Position numbers and translations under genes: made by a program. From Neoarius graeffei (lineage: Eukaryota; Chordata; Actinopteri; Siluriformes; Ariidae), in contig NC_083570.1 of the NCBI RefSeq assembly GCF_027579695.1, forward strand, positions 11,936,051 to 12,000,050: a stretch of 64,000 nucleotides of DNA, given 5' to 3'. Positions 56,748-64,000 of the stretch are shown here, in pieces (position 1 is the stretch's first letter; every line of letters begins with the position of its first letter). Below the pieces are notes generated by a model that worked only from the letters and a program-made list of their open reading frames with translations, had not been told where the DNA came from and made no database searches.

Positions 56748-56967
56748 TCATTCAGTTTTCTCCATTTTTCCATCTTTTGATGGCACCTCGTTCGTTTTGC
56801 GTAGCGGCGTCTTTTCAGAGTTGGAGTTGATCTGGTTGCCATCTGGCGTTCCCGTGCTTTTATTGGCTGAGTGCTTTTCCAGGTAGTTCAACATTTCACT
56901 GAGGATCGTCTGGAAGGTGCTGAGAGCGGCGCAGATGGCCGGCGTCCCGAAACCATGCGTGATCAGA
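56748..56967 (-). CDS. tfap2d: tfap2d last exon
   Basis: 220 nt from [20 protein letters not shown] through [11 protein letters not shown] to a Ser/Lys-rich tail ending KMEKTE and TGA. Acceptor TGTCACAG. The intron before it splits the dimerisation helix where tfap2b has none. Confidence 0.94.
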
Positions 56968-57480
56968 CTGTGACAGACCAAACAATTATACAAATTGTAA
57001 TAATAATAGCAGCAATAATAATAATTGTGCAGATTTATTTCATTAACATTGTTTCAATTGTTATTCCAGAACTTTCCACTGACAGAACATGTCGTGTCCA
57101 AGTTGCCTGTCAAACAGAAGGTTTTGGGTTCTGTTAGTCATATAATCCACTGCATAGCTTCCAAGGTGCCTTTACCCTGAAGTAGTGAGCGTGTATAGTG
57201 AACGGGAAGCCATTTTGTTTTTATGTGAAGATTATCACGCTGAGCTTGTGACCCCGTGTGCGGTTAATGTGCAAATCTGGACATGAAATGAACATGAAAA
57301 TATGATGAAACATTGACATGCTTTGCTTGAGAAATGATCAGTTGGGGTAAATATCAGCAACAGGAAAAAAAGTTTCGTGTGGTAAGTAAATAAAAATAAA
57401 TCGTAATATTTATGATGATATTCTTCTTAGTCACGCTGTCGTTTCCTTTGATGTAGAAAGTGACAGGAATCTTATGTCTG

Positions 57481-57529
<49 letters not shown>

Positions 57530-60500
57530 GTGCGTGTGTGTATTAGTACCTGAAATGCGTTAGATGTCTCTGAATATCTAAGTCCAGGATTGGTGTCGGT
57601 CTTGAGGAACCCAATGGAGAGCGATCCTGACTTAACAAATCTTGAAATTCCTTACAGATCTGCCTACACACACACACACACACATGCAAAGACAAATTCT
57701 TTAGGACACACACTCCATACATAGCCCAAAGTGTTCTGACAGTAAACTGACATTTTGTCTCAGGTTTGTCTTTAGTACAAAATAAAACATTCAAAGGGTT
57801 TTGCATTTACAGGAAACTAATCAAGAACAGAGTGTTGTGATGGTGTTACTTGACCACAAATCTTGACCATTAAACAATACAATTTAGCTATATTAAAATA
57901 GAATATCAGTGATCATGTGGCAATAATGCATGCAGATCCGTACTTGGTGGCCAGCACCATTTTCTTGCGGGCATTCTGCTCTTTAGGCTCTGTGTGCTGC
58001 CGTGCCAGATGTTCACCCACAGCTTTGGTGGGAAACTCTGTCTCACAGGTGTAGCCAAAATCCCGTGCCAGATGCAGCGCTTCACCTGTAAACAAGAGGA
58101 AAAGATGATGAACCGTAACCTGAGGTAATGCTGCGTCTCTTTGTCCAGTCTGATGATTTCCCAGCATGCTTAAACCTTAAAGCAGTTAGAACGCATATGC
58201 TATGTCCCCTTCTACCTGTTGGTGGCATCCTTTCCTTTTTGGTTGCTCTTACAATGGTCTTTGGTATGACCTGCCCATGATTACAACTCTCCTGGTCAAG
58301 AAGGGGACACTCTAACCACTCGGCCAACCATCCATAATTTACACTTAATATCCAGACTGATATACAACAAATGTGCAGGGTCGCAGGCAAGCTGGAGCCT
58401 ATCCCAGCTGACTATGGGTGAGAGGCGGGGTACACCCTGAACAAGTTGCCAGATAATCGCAGGGCTGACACACAGAGACAAACAACCATTCACACTTGCA
58501 TTCACACCTACGGTCAATTTAGAGTCACCAGTTAGCCTAACCTGCATGTCTTTGGACTGTGGGGGAAACCGGAGCACCCGGAGGAAACCCACGCAGACAC
58601 GGGGAGAACATGCAAACTCCGCACAGAAAGGTCCTCGCCGGCCACGGGGCTCGAATCCAGAACAGGCGACAGTGCTAACCACTACACCACCGTGTCACCC
58701 CGTTCTGACTTTGTTTTGTTTATGTTGCGATCAGCATTGCTGGCCGTAACATAATTGGGGCTTGTCCAGGATTTGAACCTGGGACCTCTCACACCGCAAG
58801 CAAGAATCATACCCCTACAGCTGGCATCAGCATACTAGTGTTATGATGTGTTTAATAAAACCCCACACTGCAAAAAATAAAAATCTTAGGAAGTTTATTT
58901 GTCTATTTTCAAGTCAAAACATCTAGCCACCCTTATTATAAGACATAATTGCCCAACAAGCAAAACCTCATTTAGCTAGAAAGGCTAGTTTTTAGACAGT
59001 CCATCTTGAAAATCTTGTATACAAAATGTCTTGAAAAAGTCTTATTTGGAGCACCTTTGAAAATAAAACAAGTTTTTTTTAAAACAAGTAAGTACATTTT
59101 GGACATTTGTCAAATGCGGTTCAGCTTGTTTCAAGAAAAAAAAAACAAAGTATGCTTGTTTTGGGAATAAATGAACTTTACTGAAATCTTTGAATCTAGT
59201 GCCCCCAAAATGCAGTTGCTTTGGCGTTGTGTAAGCACTCTAAGTCAAAATGCATAGACTTTTTTTTTATTATTATTATTTTTTGGTGCCTGGGGAAGTG
59301 GAATCTTAAGAGATGTTTTAATGTTTGAATGTTGAAATGGGGAAAAAAAATAAACTTGCTGCAATGCTACACGTGTCGGCAACTTGATTCAAGATAGTCT
59401 CTGGTCTCATATCTAGAGTATTTTACTAATTACAGGTCACAAAAGGAGAATCTTTTAAGCTAGCAATGCTTAGTTGTAGAATTTAACAATCCTAATATTA
59501 GTATATTTATCCTAAATTCAGTTTTTACTGCTAAGACTTTGTCATGAATTTAAGTGAAATACCCTTAAAATGAAATAAATAAAAATGACTTGAATGGCTA
59601 AATGTAAGTAGCACGATCTTGTTATAAGAACTATTTTGATTATTTTGAGTTAATCAGATCTCGCATAATAAGTTCCCCAATCTTATTTTGGAATTATTTC
59701 ATCTAAAAACAGGTTAGATTTTTCATCTTACTTTAAGAAATCTTACCAAGTCAAATTTGACTAGTTCCGTTGGCAGATTTTTTTCACCTGATTCAAGCAA
59801 ATATGCTTTGTTTTAATCTTTTATTTCTTATTTTTGAAAGGCCATTTTTTGCAGTGCAGGCTCCTTTTCATGTACCTGAGGGTCATAGTGATCAAGAAGT
59901 GATGTCTGAGACATACCTTCCACTAAAGACGTGAGTAGTGTGACATTAGCGGCTTTCCTGCGGCCTGCTGGGAGGTTCAACCCCAAGCGGTCCAACTTCT
60001 CTCTGAGGCACCGGCCACCATTTTTAGACTTTGCTCTGAGAGAGAGAGAGCAAGAGAGAGAGAGAGAGAGAATAAATAATTATTACTGTAGGAGAATTTA
60101 AAGTGCATTTTTAAGAGAACACGTTCCTGATCTGAGTCCTGCTTTTATTTCCCTTTAGTTTTATCTAATGAGGTCACTTAGAAAGCACAACCCTCAGAAC
60201 CAAATTATAGACCACAAGGAAATTATTTGAGGGAAATGTAACTGAACGTATATGTTTTTAATTTATATTGCCTCCAGTTCTGACTGGCCAATGCAACAGC
60301 ATTGCAATGCAACTACTGCCACACAAAAAGCCGCTCAAGTGACCGAAGTAACAGTTCAGCCACAAATCAACCGATCTCTAAGAAGTGGCTATGTGTCAAT
60401 AAGTATGTAGATGTTGGTTTTAATCTAATCTCATCTAGGGAAAGCCATGGCCTAATGGTTAGAGAAGCAGCTTTGGGTCCAAAAGGTCACTAGTTTGATT

Positions 60501-61231
60501 CCCTGGACCAGCAGGAATGGCTGAGGTGCCCTTATGATGTCTGGTGTAAATTACAGTAGCTTTTTGTAGATTTTGCGCTATTAGCATGGATGCTAGTTTG
60601 TGTGCCCATTTTATGCGAAAGAATTTCATCCCTGTTACGGGTTTAGTACCAAAATGTAGCCAAGAAATTTTTTTTTTTCAAGTAAGAACTTGCGACCAAA
60701 TAATTTCCGAATGGCATTCCGAGATCCAGTGTTGAGTCATGTCAAGTTTTTTTTTTTTTCGCAAACGTGCTGCTTGTTCTGAGGAGGTAATGAAGTATAG
60801 AAAGTACACCCCTCTCTCTCTCTCTCTGATACTCATCCATAATAGATCCATTGGCTCTCCTGCTCTCTTGCTTTCTTTCTTTTTCGTTCCTCGACACTCA
60901 TCCGTACCCTTCATCTCCGGATGTAGTGTCGAGTGAGTCTCCTCATCCTCGTCCTTCTCCTCCACCATTTCTTTCTCTTGTTAGCTCTCTTGTACTCTTT
61001 CTCCATGTTCTCTCTCATAGCCTGGGGTTACATTAATGCTCTTTGTGCATATGTGTGTGTGTTACCTCCTGAGGATGCCCCCCAGCAGCGAGGCATTGAG
61101 ACACTCTGGAGGAGAGAGTCGCCGCTTGACTTCCGCGATGGTCACTTTGTATTTGGAGGTAGAGCTGAGGAGAGAGAGACGTCCGGGAACAGAGCAGAAC
61201 AGATCTGTAGGGTTCACCACACACGTGCCTC
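56748..61231 (-). CDS. tfap2d: Transcription factor AP-2 delta, 3' part (five exons; 5' exons outside the window)
   Basis: AP-2 delta is the divergent AP-2 paralogue active mainly in brain and retina. Exons 61231-61066, 60035-59917, 58085-57944, 57663-57550 and 56967-56748 join in frame (761 nt) through GT-AG introns. Diagnostic features are [72 protein letters not shown] and [11 protein letters not shown], all delta-like rather than alpha or beta. The N-terminal activation region and the linker exon were looked for in 61.3-64 kb and not found, so they should lie to the right of the window. Same strand as tfap2b, about 15 kb upstream of its first exon. Confidence 0.93.
57483..57530. repeat. 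(ATT)n in tfap2d intron
   Basis: About 15 ATT units, 20 bp downstream (minus strand sense: 3') of the exon 7 donor at 57550. Confidence 0.95.
57550..57663 (-). CDS. tfap2d: tfap2d exon 7
   Basis: 114 nt encoding [37 protein letters not shown] and a split Ser (AG then T). Donor GTACTA. The acceptor follows a (TG)n tract ending TGTGTAG. Confidence 0.94.
57944..58085 (-). CDS. tfap2d: tfap2d exon 6
   Basis: 142 nt encoding [39 protein letters not shown] and RKKMVLATK. Acceptor TTTACAG, donor GTACGG. Same length and phases as tfap2b exon 6. Confidence 0.95.
58195..58332 (-). mobile_element. SINE type C, copy 3, partial
   Basis: GGTTGGCCGAGTGGTTAGAG head at the right, followed by GGCAGGTCATACCAAAGACC; the tail is lost. 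Confidence 0.7.
58376..58701 (-). mobile_element. SINE type A, copy 5, truncated and deleted
   Basis: Head, middle and part of the tail; the AGAAGGATAAAGCGGC end is missing and CTTCTTGCTGTGAG is deleted near the head. Lies in the tfap2d intron between exons 5 and 6. Confidence 0.85.
58757..58828 (-). pseudogene. tRNA-Pro-like remnant
   Basis: The 3' two-thirds match a tRNA-Pro: TAGGGGTATGATTCTTGC, GAGAGGTCCCAGGTTCAAAT and CCTGGACAAGCCCC, with a good T stem. The 5' acceptor half does not pair, and the anticodon position reads GCG rather than a proline anticodon. A decayed tRNA or a tRNA-derived SINE head. Confidence 0.5.
58866..59856. mobile_element. Non-autonomous DNA transposon, 991 bp, in tfap2d intron
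   Basis: Ends CACTGCAAAAAATAAAAATC and GGCCATTTTTTGCAGTG, inverted over about 14 bp. Rich in TTGTTTT/AAAACAAG words inside; no open frame. Ends 61 bp before exon 5 of tfap2d. Confidence 0.75.
59917..60035 (-). CDS. tfap2d: tfap2d exon 5 (basic region)
   Basis: 119 nt encoding [20 protein letters not shown] and [19 protein letters not shown]. Donor GTATGT. The acceptor's polypyrimidine tract is a (CT)n microsatellite ending CTCTCTCAG. Confidence 0.95.
60434..60640 (+). mobile_element. tRNA-derived SINE, another family
   Basis: GCCATGGCCTAATGGTTAGA (box A-like) and GTCACTAGTTTGATTCCCTG (box B-like), then GGAATGGCTGAGGTGCCCTT and a tail ending GCGAAAGAATTTCATCCCTG. Confidence 0.7.
61066..61231 (-). 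CDS. tfap2d: tfap2d exon 4 by AP-2 family numbering
   Basis: 166 nt starting with GA to complete a split codon, then [19 protein letters not shown] and ending GGILRR with a split Arg (AG, donor GTAACA). Acceptor CTCCAG. It is 54 nt shorter at its 5' end than tfap2b exon 4, as expected for delta. Confidence 0.93.
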
Positions 61232-61789
61232 CTGGAGTTAGCATCAAAACAAACACACAAACGTGATGCAAACCATAACGCAAGAACAATGCTTTGCTAA
61301 CATCATGGCATGTTCGCTAGTGTCACAGCGCTCACAGTGCCAACGCTTCTATCCCCGTGTCTGTCTGGGTTCTGACGGATTCTTGGGTTTTCATCTAATG
61401 TGTTAAAAACATGTGAGTAGTTAGACTAGCTGCGCTAAACTGCCCCTAGGTATGAATGTACTCCAGCATCTCATCCCTGTATATACGATAACACTCCAAG
61501 AGTTAAACATAAATGCACATTTCATCACAAGATTTAGGCTACACATAGAGGTTTTTATTTTATTTTATTACAATGCTAACTAAGTGATTAGAAATTAGGA
61601 TCACTCAGAAACAGAATACCAGTTTTGAATTTAAAGGGACATGGAGGTCGGTCCTCACTAGGAAAATGTTCTTTTTTTATTTTTTAAATGCAACGTTTAT
61701 TCAAAGTATGAAGAGACCCTAAATGTTTCCTTTTAGTTCCTGAAGATTAGATTTAGGTGTAGCGCTGCATTAATAGGACACGAATATTC

Positions 61790-61850
61790 AGTATGGCAGT
61801 GTTTGACATTGTGGGGACCGACAAGGAAAAGGTGCTTTTTATTTTAACTT

Positions 61851-61899
<49 letters not shown>

Positions 61900-61984
61900 T
61901 TTCTATCAGGTTCCTGCAATTAATGTTCAGGTTAGATTTCGTAGGAGCATAGTATTAATAATTACGTTAATTGAAGGTCCTCAT

Positions 61985-62052
<68 letters not shown>

Positions 62053-62493
62053 ATATCTTTTTGGGAACCAAGTGTCTTCACAAGGACAGGAATAACAGAA
62101 GGGTTTGATCTTGTGGGGACATCTGTCTGGTCCCCACAAGGTAAAATAAAATAAAATAATTAACTAAGGAGACAAAATGTTTATTTTTGTTACTGAGTTT
62201 AATGTTAAGGTAAGACTTAGGTGCAGGTAGGAATAGTAAGATAAGTGTGTGTCTGTGTGTGTGTGTGTGCTACATATTGAGGACCAGAAGACTTTTTTTT
62301 TTCAGGTAACAGTTGGGACATTTTTGAGAAGTGAGGACATTGTGTCTGGTCCTCACTTCCTCTTCAGAGGACTGTTTGAGGATGAAGACTTCAGTTTTCA
62401 GGTTCAGGTGAGAATGAGATTGAGTTTAAGGTTAGGGTAAGGGGCGAGGGAAATGTATTATATCAGTGAGAGTCCCCTTAAAGATACAAGTAC

Positions 62494-62538
<45 letters not shown>

Positions 62539-62540
62539 CG
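61790..62540 (+). repeat. GTGGGGACC / (GT)n repeat cluster, forward orientation
   Basis: Degenerate units with TGTGGGGAC, CACAAGGACAGGAATAACA and GTGAGGACATTGTGTCTGGT, each with (GT)n runs (about 61988-62051, 62253-62269, 62503-62534); (AAT)n at about 61852-61895. Confidence 0.8.
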
Positions 62541-62969
62541 CGCACGCACTCTGGTTGATCTGGCAGCCCCATAAACACATCGCTGCTCCATTTGAAACAG
62601 AACTAGACTGGCATTTGGCCTATGTCTTTTTTCCCCCCTCTAACTTTAATTTTCGTGGCAAACTCGTAAAAAGCACTTGATTCGCTTTGTGATCGCTGAG
62701 CGCTGCGCCTCAGGCTACTCTCCCGCGCTTAAATACTCGCTATCGCCTCTGGGCCCGACGCTCGCGACCAGACTACCGGCAATAGCTCTTTTTCAATCGC
62801 CCTTGGCAACATAAAATACAAACTACTTTGAATCAAAACATTTTTTCGGGGGGAATTAATGCTCTGTTAACTTGAATGCTAGGTGAGATCTTGGGTTTGT
62901 CAGACCGCTTCACATTGACTGACATGCAGCGGTGCAGGTGAGAGACCCTGCAGCCAGAAAACTCCTTCA
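62541..62969. other. Unique, CpG-richer spacer
   Basis: CG dinucleotides increase at about 62665-62800. I looked for the missing 5' tfap2d exons here and saw none. Confidence 0.35.
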
Positions 62970-62971
62970 GG

Positions 62972-63044
<73 letters not shown>

Positions 63045-63479
63045 CTTACCCTATTTCTCCTTATGAGGACCTTCTACTGATATAATTATGAATGCTAATT
63101 CTTGCGGTGCTGCACTTAAGCCGAACCCAAACATTCACTTCAGTAAAAGGAAACATTTTAGTTTGAACAGCTTTTTTTTTTTTAAAGCAGCAGATTTTCA
63201 ACAACAACAAAACCAGCCAAGGAAAGAAACACTGCCATAGTGAGGACCAGCAAAACATCAGCACAAGTTACTTTTCCTTATGAGGACCTTCCATTTCTAT
63301 GATTGCATCATGCAAATCTAACACAAACATTAACAACATTAATCAAGATATTGAGTAAACATTTTAGTTTTAACTTTTAGGCATTTTCTAGTGAGGACCA
63401 GCCAAATGTCCCCAGAAGTTCAAACTTTAGATACTCAGATATTCCTGTCCTTGTGGGACATTTAGTCCTCAAGATATAA

Positions 63480-63548
<69 letters not shown>

Positions 63549-63835
63549 TTACCATGCTTATCCTTATGAGGACATTTCACCTTCCATCTTCCACTCGCAT
63601 TATTAGCCGATTAATTCCGCTAATTAACAAGTCACTAAACCCAACTCCAACCAGAACCTCGGTAACCAAAAGAAAATAATTTGTCACTTTTTTTTAAAGC
63701 TGAAAATCTTTTTTCTGATGAGCACCGACCATGGAAACGTCCCCACATCACATGCAGGGTCAGATCTGTCCGATATTATAAATATCCTTGTGGGGACATT
63801 TGGTCCTCAGTGGGAAATAAAAACTTGCAGATTGT
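62970..63835 (-). repeat. (CA)n / GTCCTCACT repeat cluster, reverse orientation
   Basis: Units with CCTTATGAGGAC, AGTGAGGACCAGC, ATTCCTGTCCTTGTGGGACA and CCTTGTGGGGACATTTGGTC, with (CA)n at about 62971-63042 and 63483-63546. Related to 61790-62540 but inverted. Confidence 0.8.
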
Positions 63836-63849
63836 ATAACGATCCACGA

Positions 63850-64000
63850 AATCCGGGAACATTTATAAGATTCTAGTAAATTCTACAAGACTGGACTACT
63901 GCAATGCCCTACTCGATGGCATCCCAGCCAAGCGACTAAATAGGCTGCAATACCATATGTCCAAAACTCAGCTGCTAGGGTACTCACTTACACCAGGCCC
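63850..64000 (+). mobile_element. LINE reverse-transcriptase fragment, cut by the window edge
   Basis: The plus strand translates as LDYCNALLDGIPAKRLNRLQ, the well-known motif near the C-terminal end of L2/CR1-type LINE reverse transcriptases. Slightly decayed after that; continues beyond 64000. Confidence 0.75.

Noticed and set aside
61232-64000. Possible 5' exons of tfap2d
   Set aside because: I looked for the Tyr/His-rich N-terminal region and the linker exon on the minus strand and found nothing matching; they probably lie beyond the window.

Overview
The window is vertebrate nuclear DNA, almost certainly from a teleost fish. Genes are split into short exons with GT-AG introns, simple-sequence repeats (CA, CT, GATA, AAT) are extremely dense, and the mobile elements are fish-type: tRNA-derived SINEs, Tc1-like and other DNA transposons, LINE tails. 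I cannot fix the species or order from the sequence.

Two protein-coding genes are supported, both on the minus strand and both AP-2 transcription factors. tfap2b is complete: seven coding exons between 41455 and 20151, 453 residues, every junction GT-AG and in frame. tfap2d lies upstream of it on the same strand: its last five coding exons are at 61231-56748, and its first exons lie beyond the right edge. TFAP2D and TFAP2B are also head-to-tail neighbours in mammals, so this is an old conserved pair encoding dimerising DNA-binding proteins that act in neural crest, neural and kidney development.

Layout. 1-20150: no gene; long tandem arrays (AACC-type 605-1396, pyrimidine-rich minisatellite about 4330-6215, GT/GATA/GACA block about 7490-8515, 48-bp minisatellite about 11100-12890), a CpG-rich patch near 13.6-14.2 kb, and the probable tfap2b 3' UTR (about 17.2-20.15 kb). 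20151-41455: tfap2b; its introns carry several non-autonomous DNA transposons, a LINE-like fragment and a CpG-rich block in intron 3. 41.5-56.2 kb: intergenic, with a 30-bp minisatellite of about 2.4 kb (46.3-48.6 kb) and a stack of nested transposons (50.3-55.9 kb). 56.2-64 kb: 3' UTR and exons of tfap2d, an intronic 1-kb transposon, SINE copies, a mirrored family of GT/CA-bearing repeats, and a LINE fragment at the edge.

I found no obviously new biological system. The best second-look items are the nested insertions with recoverable target sites (a convergent THAP/second-protein transposon inside a pogo-like element; a SINE inside a Tc1 inside a SINE), a perfect hairpin in one SINE copy that looks like a template-switch event, inverted repeats flanking tfap2b exon 5, and microsatellites that form the polypyrimidine tracts of several AP-2 splice acceptors.
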